Of a DNA stretch of 64,000 bases, positions 53,674 to 64,000 are shown piece after piece. Under the pieces are notes generated by a model. That model saw only the letters and a list, made by a program, of their open reading frames with translations, ran no database searches and had not been told where the DNA came from. The stretch is from Phoma sp. XZ068 (Eukaryota > Ascomycota > Dothideomycetes > Pleosporales > Didymellaceae), in the NCBI GenBank assembly GCA_004835665.1, contig RBKR01000004.1, positions 1,116,001 to 1,180,000 of the forward strand, written 5' to 3'. The position numbers and the translations under genes were made by a program. Numbering within the stretch: position 1 is the first letter of the stretch; each line of letters starts with the position of its first letter.

Positions 53674-55470
53674 ATGATCTCGACTATCTCCTTCGGCCCC
53701 TCGCCGTCAGGCGCTCACACTCGCTTGAGCACCAGCTCATCTCCGCAGCCCTCCATGTCTTCCGCTAGCGATTCTCCTCTCACGACACCTAACTTTGATT
53801 CGAACATCTTCTCGACTTCCGAGTCACAATCATCCGGTCGACGAGACTCACGCACAAGTCCTGATGATATCATACCAAAGGTTGAGGAGGCAGAACTCGA
53901 TTTAGCCGATGTCAAAGAAGATCCAGATGAAGTTCCTATATCCCCAACAGAGCCCGTGCGGATACGACGAGCTCGTGGACGACCCCGGATTCACCCGCCC
54001 CGCTCACCCACAACTCTGTCGAAACAGGCCAAGGCACGGTCGAAAACCGGTTGCACGACATGTCGAAAACGAAAGAAGAAGTGTGACGAAACTAAACCTT
54101 TCTGTAAGTGTCACCATTCGAGTAGGCGAACACCGATCTAACCAGTCACAGGTCTATCATGTCAGAAGAACAACATTCACTGCGAAGGCTACAAGCCACT
54201 AGAGATATGGAAGAGCGGCAAAGAAAGGGCAGCAGAGGGTATGTGTCGATTGACGCTGCCGATGAAACAAGCTGATTTAAGCACAGCACGAAAACGAAGT
54301 GAGGACATCAAGTTCGATCTTCCGCCTTTAATGGATGGTGTCGAGAGTGACCTCGACCGTTCGCTCCTGCAGCATTTTGCCAACCGAGCCAGTGCCGTTC
54401 TTACTCTACACGGCGACAAAGCTTCGAATCCTTTCACCAAGATCTTATTACCGATGGCGCTGGAGCATGAAGGCCTAATGCATTCTGTGCTGTGCCTATC
54501 CGCTTCACACATGTATTCGGTCAACCCATGCCAGGAATATGAGGATCGACAAGCATTTCACCGTGGCAAGGCTCTACAGCTTCTGAAACACGATCTTGAG
54601 CGGCAGAAAGCTGGAGAGGGTGGAGTCATGGTCTACGAGGACTCTAATGTTGCTCAGATACTGCTGCACCTCCTTCACTCCATCTGCGATGGAAACACCT
54701 CTGGCGAGTACAGGATGCATATGGTTGCCGCGAAACAGATTGCGATGAGCCAGAAGTCTGCCAATCCAGAGTTCCAATCGCTCTTTGACGAGTTCTTCTA
54801 CTACCATTGGATCGCAAGCCAGATCACCTCTCTGGATGGTACTGACGTGCCTATGATGGATGATTTCAACTTGCCATTCAAGATCAATCCCGAAACGGCC
54901 GGACTCATCGGCGTATCTGACGGACTCTTCGGCTTCATCTCTAAGATCAGCAATCTAAGACGACGCTTAAGATCTCGCATTGACAACAAGCTCGAACCTA
55001 CCATGGACTATGAGGCATTGCTCGCTGCGCATGCCATCGACTCTGGCCTACGCGGCTGGGTGTGCCCACAAACACCTGGTACACCCCGCTACACCATCTC
55101 CATGCTTTACCGTCAAGCTACGTGGGTCTATCTCTACCGCACAACAAAGAGTTCTCACCCACACCCATACATAAAGAGTGCTGTGGATGATGGCATAAGA
55201 TACATTAATGAGTTGCCTGCGGAAGGCTGGATCCAGAGCAACGTTCTTCTGCCGCTATTCCTTATTGGATGCTCGGCATTCGAAGAAGAGCAGCGCATTG
55301 AAATCAACCGAGCGTTCGCTGGGCTTATAGCCTGCACAGGACTCGGAAACATCGGCTTCGCTAAAGAGGTCGTTGATGACATCTGGAAGCTCATGGATGC
55401 TGGAGATCAAGAGTCATGGGACTGGGAAAAGATCATCAACCAAAAGGGATGGGATTTCCTTGCTACATAA
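53674..55470 (+). CDS. AT-hook plus Zn2Cys6 transcription factor (fungal_trans_2 type)
   Basis: Exons 53674-54103, 54152-54238 and 54287-55470, two 48-nt introns, 566 aa. The Ser/Pro-rich N-terminus with an acidic patch leads to an AT-hook-like ARGRPRIHPP. The zinc cluster is C-x2-C-x6-C-x6-C-x2-C-x6-C (TGCTTCRKRKKKC, then FCLSC, then CEGY). The first intron splits the fourth cysteine codon (T|GT), so splicing is needed for a functional cluster. The second intron (GTATGT donor, CTGAT branch, CACAG acceptor) is in frame without a stop and could be retained. The C-terminal domain (LTLHGDKASNPFTKILLPMA, HEGLMHSVLCLSASHM) matches the fungal_trans_2 regulators. Nuclear; targets unknown. No metabolic genes lie next to it except the ABC transporter 3.6 kb downstream. 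Confidence 0.9.
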
Positions 55471-58400
55471 GACGGGATTATACACCACTTTCAGTCTTCT
55501 TACTTCGCTTCTCATTGTTGCATTATCACGTTTATTTTGACGGAGCAAAAAGGGGTGTTAAACACGGAGCATGATCTTGTTTCTGGCATGCTCTTATGGG
55601 ACGATAGCTCGCATCCTTCCCGGCATGATTGTGGCGCGGTTTGCATTTGGCCGGTCTGTATTTGGCCGACACAACCTCTCTTACCACACAGGCGGTGCAC
55701 TGTGTAGGATTTTGGACGGATGAATGGGTTGGTTGTTTCTTTATCGCATTACTTCGGTAGGATTCCGCGATGTGTTTTCTTACGCACGCATAGCCTTTCG
55801 ACACTTGGCGCTCACGATTTGCATCTGCCGATCGGCACAAACATATTGCGTTTGGCCAGGCACATTCACACACATGGCATGTCCTTTTCCATTGCAAGCA
55901 TTATCTGTAGCTAGAGTAGCAAGCATGTTGGTTGGTACACTCGGGTTTCACGACACGTAGCTGCGCAGATGGGTATGCAGCTAGGAGTTCCACTCCTCAG
56001 CTTCAAATCCTTACGCTCCTCTTTCCGTAATCAGTATGTGGATCGATGACGATCGACCGAGGTGTCAAGGGTGAGGAGTTGGCATGCTGCCCAGTGCCTC
56101 GTCTCGACATTCCATTATGTGACGCGGCACGGTTTCTCCTCCAATCCTAGGCTGCGACAGCCGCAGGACATCTTGCTAACAATGTTGTGCGATCTATAAG
56201 GGTCTGAGAATGCCATTATAGTCCCTATCAGAAGCACGGTGATTTACCCGATCCTGTATTTAGCCGACGGGCGAACACATGCAGCCTGCGAACGAGATGA
56301 AAGGGCAATAAATTCGGCGCAGTTCGTCAGAGACCTCCGAACGCAATGAGGCCGTTGGGAGATCGCCGCTGGGTCCAGGTTTGCGGACCGGCTTGCGTGC
56401 TCAGCGTGGGGGCAACATCTTCAGCTTGCACAAACCTGAGGGGCTTGCGGCTATGTGCAGAGCATGTTCCTTGGTCCTCTGTTTGCGTGCATACGTCTCG
56501 GGATACCTTCCAAAGAACCCGATATTTACACGATAGGTCCGGCGCTGCGTGAATGCATCTTGGTATTCCAGGTCGGCCCTTCTTTTTGTCCATGTCATCG
56601 TCATGCCCCCACACGGCTCGGGAGCTTGGGCAATGGTTCTAAAGTTGAACAAATCGTGCAGACTAAAAGTTCAAGGTACATCAGTACATCGGACAACAAA
56701 AGAGGACCTCAGGACGATACCTTACAATTCTCCGACATGCCCCGGGCTTAGCATCGTAGGTCTGACATTATCATAGTGCCCGCTTCAATATTCAAGTGAT
56801 GAGAGCGCATCACATGCCGTTCATTACGCCTCTGGGCCTCCTCAGACCCACGTCTCCACATTTGCAACGGGCGGCCTGTCACCGGGACGCTGCAGTCCTG
56901 AATCTTCCTATCACCAACTTCCAAGGTTGATCCATATCCGACGCTCTGGCCCTTTAACTCTAGATCGCACATCCTCTCCGTACGATCGTCATATGTTCCG
57001 GATGACTCCGATAAGCAATGTTCCAGCAGTCAGCCTCGAGTGAGCACACCGTTTGTAGAGGTGAAGTCGACTAAGTCTGCCCCTACCACCACATATGCCT
57101 CGTGATATGCTATTGATTACCATTTCAGCAGTCCACCGCTTCCCAAAAGAGCACACTGCATATAAGCTGAGCCCGTAAATGGACTCTGGCCGGCCAATGA
57201 CTCTCCTCAAACTACCGAGGCTTATGGTAATTTCAATTCGATGGTGCCTGCATGGACTCACTATCGAAGTCGACAATGCATGTCATAATGCGAGATCAAA
57301 GTGGAGTGACGATGTGGATTCACCGCTTGCTTCGCACTCACCGATGTCAGCAAAGCTAATGCACTGCCCACGAGGACACACTGGTGTCGTGATTAATTTT
57401 CGATGCGAACATGGTTTTGATCGCCATGAGTATGGTGGAGGGTCGCTAGTTGGGCGAACTAAACATCTTGCGGACCTGCAGCTGACAGCTGCGTAAGCCA
57501 TCATGGCTTCACAGGTCAGCGGTTGTGAGCTAGGTGTGGCAGCATGCTTCCGTTCGAGGCCGGTCGTTCCGGATGTGTCGGTGGAGGGAATGTTTGCAGT
57601 TTATTGTTATAGATGCCCGGTCTAAAGCTGTGTAACCCCGGGTAAGGGCTGGCTTAAGGCTTGAGCGGAGTTGATATGAGCCGCATGTGCCACTGTCTCC
57701 TAAAGGAGACAGTGCAAGTTGATCTCATTCTAAGCGATTTGCACCGACAAGCTGGGCAAGAGAGCCGCAAGCTACCGTGCCGAGGCTACAGTCAGTAAAA
57801 CATCTCAAAAGTATGCTCAAGTCGTATCAGCAGATGAAAAAGTTGAAACATCGCTGTGCAGGTTGGCGAGAATGAGCTTTCAAGATCTGCAGTGATGTAC
57901 AGGATCTACCCGTCCGCCATACAGAGCTGGAGCTGCATGATCGATTGACGGGTAACGTACGGTGTCGCCCTACATAGTACATAATCGCAGAAAGGGGTTC
58001 GAAGGGTATCTGGCTTTCCAGTTGCCGTTGTGAGTGATAAGCTAGACCTTTGAGCAGGCGCCTGCTCCCAGCCTTGCGATTAGGCCTCTCAAGGGGATTG
58101 GACCGGGTGTGAGACAACAGCACGGAAGAAGTTTCCAGGCCTATGAGATAGGAGCGCTAGATGGTATACCAAGAGGTACGCGGGACCATGAAAATAGAGA
58201 TTACAGGCTTATCCCTACGGAACTAGAGTATGCAAACAGCGCGGGCACCCCACCTTTCGCTGACGGAAGTCTTGTGGGTTACATGCGAAGTACGAAGCCG
58301 TTGATGCAAACATGCCAAGTGTTGAGCTACCTTAGTAGCGCCTCAGTAGCGCCTGAACATCGCAGCGGGTTCCGCACTCACCGCAGCTACCTAGGTACCT

Positions 58401-59078
58401 CTGGCACCGAAGACACTCAAGTCAAGAGAAGAGAAGGGAGATAAATTGACGGACCCAGAGCCAAACGAAGAATGACCTTTCGATCATCCCGAAGTTGCAG
58501 GACACTTCACGGGCCTGTGCACTCCCTTTCGCAGGATGGAGGAGTCTGGACCGTTGTGCGACCGACCCCCAGATTTCGCAATGCAGAGCGGACTGTCGCA
58601 ACCCCCACAGATCTTGCGGCCAGAAGCCATCCGGTGTTACACAGGAAACATGGCCCTCTCTTCCATAGGCGAACCGTTGGAAGTGCAACAGCGGCCCGGG
58701 TTTAGGGCTTGAGTACAAACGGCTGGATACTCCCGCTCACGCCGCTCGAGACTAACAAAGGGCTGACTTCATTGCCCAGGTGGCTGAGCAATGTGTTCCT
58801 CTCAGTATCAGACTTGAGAGTCAGCGCGCGATAGTTGATGTTCTGGCTCTTGTGCCTCGTAAAGAAGACGGTTCAATGGCCTGATATGGTGTAGCGTAGC
58901 GGGGTGATCACCTTCGGTTGGCAAGCGATGTCCAAGATATTGTCACCGCGCATTCAAGTGAGATTGACTGAGTTGCCCCGTGACGAAAGATGACAGGCGG
59001 TAGGCGTGTTGGCTGAAGTTGCTCTTTCCTTTGTTTTCGCACGCTCATCATGAACACGCCACCCTGAAATCGAGTGTC
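55471..59078. other. 3.6-kb gene-free region upstream of the ABC transporter
   Basis: No supported coding region, tRNA or transposon remnant seen on either strand. It contains a 10-bp perfect hairpin at 57691-57714. It includes the 3' flank of the Zn2Cys6 gene and the promoter of the transporter. Confidence 0.55.
57691..57714. repeat. 10-bp perfect inverted repeat with TAAA loop
   Basis: CACTGTCTCC, TAAA, GGAGACAGTG. The isolated stem-loop lies 1.36 kb upstream of the ABC transporter ATG. Possibly a regulatory palindrome; no support beyond symmetry. Confidence 0.6.
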
Positions 59079-62000
59079 ATGGAATCGACAGAAAAGAGCA
59101 GGGCAGACGTGGAGTACAGAAGCCACAAGCGAGACGCTGAGGCTGCACTGCCTGCGAAAGAACTGGAGATCGACGAACACGAGCAGCCACTTCCCGACTC
59201 AATTCACCCAATCCAGACTTACGCATCTCACAACGGCAATGCTATCTCTCTGCGCGAAGTCGACCCTGTATCTGTACGACTCGAGCATCTCTGTGTGTCT
59301 GTCGATGAGGCGCCCAATGCATTCGCCAAACTATTTGCAAAGAAAAAGGCGGCAACGGGCCAAGGTCACGTGAAGAATATTCTCGACGATGTCTCAGCCG
59401 ACCTTCCAAGCGGAACGCTTACAGCCATCATCGGCGGCAGTGGCAGTGGCAAGACATCATTGCTCAACCAGATGAGCGGGCGCATGAGAGGCAACCGAAT
59501 TTCAACATCTGGTCGAACCCTTTTCAACGGTAGCGAAGATATCTCGAGTATCAAGAGCGCATATGTGATACAACAAGACATTCTACTACCAACTTTGACC
59601 GTTCGAGAGACTTTGACATATGCTGCGCAACTCCGGCTCCCGTCCTCGGTCACTAGTGCTGAAAGGAAGCAATTGGTCGAAGAAGTCATCGCAGAGTTGA
59701 GCTTGAAGGAGGCGGCAGAAACCCGGATTGGAAACCATGCGCACAAAGGCTGCAGCGGTGGTGAGAAGCGACGAACGAGTCTTGGCGTCCAGCTCCTGTC
59801 CAATCCAAGCTTGCTATGGCTGGATGAGCCCACTACTGGTCTTGATTCCACAAGCGCATATCAGGTTATCAAGACACTGCAAAACCTAGCTCGAAAGGGC
59901 AGGACTATCATCGTGACGATTCACCAACCACGCTCTGAGATATGGAGCCTTTTCGACGATGTCATCCTACTCACACGGGGCAGTCCTGCGTATGCAGGTA
60001 ATGCGAAGGACTGCCTTGACTACTTTGCAAAGCTTGGTCACGAAATGCCACCTTTCACAAACCCGGCGGAACATTTGATCGATGTGGTCAGTGTCGACAA
60101 CAGGAATGAGGAAGCCGAAGCCGTTGCAGAAGAAAGAGTCCAACACATCAAAGCAGCCTGGAGACAACATTGTGACAAGACGCTCAGTGAGAAGAGCGAG
60201 CAAAGCCATGCTCCTGCCTCTGTAGAGCCAAGGTCGAACCCATCAACACCACGACATTCTGGCATGCTTCAACAGATCCGGGTGCTCACTGCGCGTACCT
60301 GGGTCGTAACGATCCGAGATCCGATGGGCATGTTTGGCAGCCTGCTGGAAGCTATCAGCATGGCAATCATTACAGGTTGGATCTTTCTGCACGTTGATGG
60401 ATCGCTCTCTGGTATCCGTTCTCGACAAGGCGCACTATACAATGCAGCTGCTCTTCAAGGCTACCTTATCCTTCTTTTCGAGACTTATCGACTTACGGAC
60501 GACATTCAGCTTTTCGATGAAGAAGCGCGGCAGGGTGTGGTCAGCATTCCTGCTTTCCTCATCTCAAGACGACTTGCTCGATTCTTTATCGAAGATCTTC
60601 CTGTGCCACTCATCTTTTCAGTCATCTACTACTTCATGGTTGGCTTTCGCGCCGATGGTGGCGTGTTTCTTACGTTCTTTAGCGTCATTCTACTGGAACA
60701 TTATATCGCTGTGTGCTTCGCCATGGTCTGCGTAGCTGTCTCGAGGAACTTTGCAGGAGCCAGTCTCGTTGCCAATCTTGCATACACTTTGCAGTCGATG
60801 GCATGTGGCTATTTCATCCAGTCAAACACCATTCCAATCTACGTTAGATGGACAAAGTGGACTGCCTACGTGGTGAGTTGATGATACCCCATGTCCTTCC
60901 GGATCTAATTCCAGCAAAATTCAGAATCGGTTATACTTGCATGACGCTGATATCCCGTAGTTCTACGCTTTTGGCGCTCTTTGCGCCAATGAGTTTACAG
61001 GCAGTTTCTATGACTGCCCTGTTGGTGGCCCTACAGACGAGGCATGTAAGGAGTACACTGGCGACTTTATTATGGATTCCCTGGGATTCCCGAACGACTG
61101 GGTCTGGCGGCCAATACTTGCTCTGACTGGTTATGTGTTCGCCTTCTACGCTGGAGCAGCTGTACTTTTGAAATACTGGAACGCTGAGATTGTCATGGCC
61201 CGCGCCCGACCTTCCAACATGGACGCATCTGCCGGTAAGGAGAAGATGAACGAGCAAGCACCCGACGAAGTGAGGACTATCAACATCCGCCTCGAAGGGT
61301 TTGGATTGGATATCGAAAAGCGCGCATTGCGGACCCAAACTACGAAGTCGATCCTCACCCCACTCACTGCAGAGTTTCAACCAGGGTCATTGAATGTCAT
61401 CATGGGCCCGTCTGGCTCGGGAAAGACGTCACTTCTCAATAGTATGGCTGGCAGGCTGAAAGATGACTTCTCGACACGGTACAAATCGTTTGGTACCATG
61501 ACGTTCAATGGTCTTGCACCATCTGAAGACGTTGTCCACTCCATTTGCTCTTTCGTCACTCAAGATGATGATGCTCTCCTAGCTTCCCTTACTGTTCGTG
61601 AAACACTCCGCTACGCTGCAGGGCTTCGACTTCCAAAGTGGATGTCTAAGCAGCAGAAAGTGCAGAAGGCTGAAGAGATCTTGCTCAAAATGGGTCTCAA
61701 AGATTGCGCAGATAACTTGATAGGCAATGATCTTATCAAAGGCATCAGCGGCGGAGAGAAGCGCAGGGTGACCATCGCCGTGCAGATCCTTACAGAACCA
61801 CGAGTTTTACTTCTCGACGAACCGCTCTCAGGCCTCGACGCCTTTACAGCACTTTCAATCATGGATGTCCTCCTTGGTCTCGCAAACGAAGGCCGCACAC
61901 TCATCGTCACCATCCATCAGCCTCGCTCAGACCTCTTCGCTCACTTCGGTAACATCATGCTTCTCGCTCGCGGCGGCTACCCCGTATTTGCCGGGCCAGC

Positions 62001-63161
62001 GACCCAGATGCTCCAACACTTTGCTGCGCAAGGCTACGACTGTCCCCAGCATGTCAACCCAGCAGACTTTGCACTCGATCTGATCACCGTCGACTTACAG
62101 CACGAAGCACGCGAGGAAGCTAGCAGAGCGAAAGTTCGCAAGCTCATTGAAGCCTGGCATCCCGATCTAATCCCTGCTACGAGGACAGGTTCGATAGCTA
62201 CGCCAGCCGAACTGGGTAGTCTGGCGCGCGAACCTGCAGGTTTCGCAGCGGCATACTCGATCCTCATCCGTCGCGCGACAAAGAACTTCTTTCGCATGCC
62301 TGATCTGATCATTGCCCGTATCATGCAGGTCGTTGGCTTGGGTATCGTGCTAGCACTGTTCTTCGCGCCTTTGAAGAACGACTACTTCGCCATCCAGAAT
62401 CGCATGGGCTTCTTGGTGGAGATTGCGCCTTTATACTTTGTCGGAATGCTGAACAACATCGCCACGTATCCCGTCGAGCGCGATGTCTTCTACCGAGACT
62501 ACGATGACCGAATCTACGGCGTAGAAGCGTTCTTCCTGACCTACATCTCCATCACCACACCCTTCGAGCTCATCTCCTGCTTTGTCTTTGCGATCCTCGC
62601 TGTGCTAGCCGTCGGTCTTGAGCGCAACGCCAGCACCTTCTTCATCATCACCTTCAATGCATTCTGCATCACGAGCTGCGGTGAGAGTCTGGGAATAGCG
62701 TTCAATACGCTGTTTTCACACACGGGGTTCAGTGTCAACATTATGAGTGTGTTTCTGAGTGTTGCGCAGGTCATGGGTATGTTTTCTCATAGTTCTCTGT
62801 TACCGTGTGTTACTGACGACGAGCAGGTGGTGTTCTCTCCCTCTCGATCCCATCCTTTCTGCAAGCATTCAACCACCTCTCTCCCGTCAAATGGGCCATT
62901 GGAAACATGGCACCGTACACGCTTCGTAATGAGAAGTTCACGTGCGAGGACTGGCAGAAGATCAACGGGCAGTGTCCGATTAGGACGGGTCAGGAGGTAC
63001 TGGAGCTGTATAAGCTGGATAAGGATCCGGAGATGTACATCATGGCGCTGGGAATCACTGCGGTGGTATACCGGTTCCTGGCATATGTTGCACTGAAATG
63101 TGTCAAGGAGAGGTGGGTTGGACGTGCATGGAGGAAGATGGGTGGGGGGAGGAAAGCATGA
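59079..63161 (+). CDS. Full-size ABCG transporter, WHITE-like (two NBD-TMD halves)
   Basis: Exons 59079-60872, 60961-62776 and 62827-63161, introns 88 and 50 nt, 1314 aa. The order is NBD1-TMD1-NBD2-TMD2. NBD1: Walker A GGSGSGKTS (119-127), signature CSGGEKRR, Walker B LLWLDEP, H-switch TIHQPRSE. NBD2: GPSGSGKTS, ISGGEKRR, LLLDEPLSGLD, TIHQPRSD. Each TMD has about six helices (for example PAFLISRRLARFFIEDLPVP; PLYFVGMLNNIATYPVERDV). Both Walker A sites are canonical, unlike PDR-type ABCG proteins with a degenerate Cys Walker A in NBD1, and the N-terminal extension is short. I therefore place it in the WHITE-like full-length group. It is probably a plasma-membrane exporter of lipids or toxic small molecules. 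The start at 59079 follows a longer frame without a better ATG. Confidence 0.93.
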
Positions 63162-63698
63162 GTTGCGCCTGCCTCTCGAGACTGTAAGCTTCAATCTCAG
63201 TGGAAGTGACAACACATGTTGTGAATTCAATTCCTCACATGTTGATCCTGATAAATGGCGTCACCTTGGGTGTTCAAAACTGCGAAATGCATGCCTTGCA
63301 GTGGGTGTGAATGGAGAGTAATAGGACGGTAGAAGGCATTGGACGCGTAAGACAGCTGCATGTGTGAGTGTAAACGATACATCGTAGTTGCACGGAACGT
63401 GGGTGCGAGAACATAGTATGTAGTAGATGTTTATGATATGAACGTCCAAGAGATAAGACTGGTTCCGGGAAGGAGGCTCTGCGTGGCTGGAATGCAGGGG
63501 TCTAGAACATGAAACAAGACAGCAACGGGGCGTGCACGGGAAGATCTGAGCTAGGCCCACCAAAAATACGGGGAGAGGCTTACGTCGACAGCTGTTCTCT
63601 CGCCCAGACATGAACGCGCCCGCTCCCCCTTCCCGCACCTCAACTCTGGTGCCGTGAGCAATTGCACTCGGCAAACACGGTCCGCTCTATCCGCCACG
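63162..63698. other. Intergenic region before the right-edge gene
   Basis: 0.54 kb with the 3' end of the ABC transporter and the promoter and leader of the next gene. Nothing else recognised. Confidence 0.5.
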
Positions 63699-64000
63699 AT
63701 GCTCAGCGGACCGCCCCGGCTCGTGCCCTTCCTGTTCGTGGCGTTTGTGCTTGCGGTGGTGGTCTGGTACAACCATGGCGTGTCAGGCACAGGCGCGTCG
63801 CTGCCCGTGTGGAAGCCCGGGTCCTCGCTGACGACAGCGCGGCCGTCGTCGCTGCGGCCCGGCGTCGACCCGCTCGACTTCAGCATCCCGCTGCGCTTCT
63901 CGGACGGCCAGCCCAAGCCCGCGGGCAGCAACTACACGTTCAAGATTGTCGTGCCCAAGACGACCAAGGAGGACCTGGCGTGGATGCAGGAGGAGATTCC
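63699..64000 (+). CDS. DUF3431-type membrane-anchored protein, N-terminus (cut by window edge)
   Basis: 100 codons are visible from the ATG at 63699 and the frame is open at the edge. A signal-anchor helix (LVPFLFVAFVLAVVVW, about residues 8-23) follows a short cytosolic start. A Pro/Ser-rich stem comes next, then NYTFKIVVPKTTKEDLAWMQ with an EEIP end. The pattern of a beta strand, then K(T/S)xED(L/V)xW and EE(I/L)P is the opening of the fungal DUF3431 domain, often found after a type II membrane anchor in Golgi-type proteins. Function unknown. The coding strand is very GC-rich (about 65%), higher than most neighbours. Confidence 0.65.
   Translation, partial: MLSGPPRLVPFLFVAFVLAVVVWYNHGVSGTGASLPVWKPGSSLTTARPSSLRPGVDPLDFSIPLRFSDGQPKPAGSNYTFKIVVPKTTKEDLAWMQEEI

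Noticed and set aside
1..64000. CRISPR array, rRNA genes or intact transposon
   Set aside because: No regularly spaced repeats, no rRNA-like segments and no transposase or reverse-transcriptase motifs seen. tRNA genes were looked for only by eye through B-box-like sequence, so a tRNA could have been missed.

Overview
This is a window of filamentous ascomycete (Pezizomycotina) nuclear DNA. I infer, with only moderate confidence, a plant-associated Dothideomycete. The grounds are small spliceosomal introns (about 44-164 nt, mostly near 50, with CTAAC or CTGAC branch points and (C/T)AG acceptors), fungus-only proteins (Spc34 of the DASH complex, a Gti1/Pac2 regulator, Zn2Cys6 regulators, a DUF3431-type protein) and a secreted PL3 pectate lyase. 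I assembled exon structures by hand from frame continuity, splice signals and family motifs; they are predictions.

Left part (1-18.3 kb): the N-terminus of a phosphoketolase runs off the left edge. Then come a 2.4-kb gene-free stretch with a repeat/hairpin and a C15G11 block, a small VOC protein, and a group that looks like a catabolic cluster. The group is a YtcJ-type amidohydrolase and an amidase on the + strand, then five genes on the - strand: Old Yellow Enzyme reductase, 2-oxoglutarate dehydrogenase E1, dihydrolipoyl succinyltransferase E2, a Zn2Cys6 regulator and a mitochondrial acyl-CoA dehydrogenase. Adjacent E1 and E2 genes beside hydrolases and an ene-reductase suggest a nitrogen-containing compound that is reduced, hydrolysed and fed as a 2-oxo acid into an acyl-CoA. 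This is the most interesting system in the window.

Middle (19-31.5 kb): mostly housekeeping and compact. It holds the pectate lyase, a VOC protein, CutC, an ankyrin-repeat protein whose start codon seems to be split by an intron, proteasome subunit Rpn3 sharing a 245-bp divergent promoter with Spc34, an SDR, a MARVEL-like membrane protein and an ACS/DAL5-type MFS permease.

Right part (31.5-64 kb): sparser. It holds a Gti1/Pac2 (WOPR) regulator with 4.4 kb of gene-free DNA upstream, an FAD monooxygenase, the actin regulator Aip1, pieces of a C2H2 zinc-finger gene whose middle I could not resolve, the cleavage/polyadenylation factor Cft2 (CPSF100), an AT-hook/Zn2Cys6 regulator, a full-size ABCG transporter of the WHITE-like type, and the N-terminus of a DUF3431-type protein cut by the right edge. 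I found no rRNA, convincing tRNA, CRISPR array or intact transposon.
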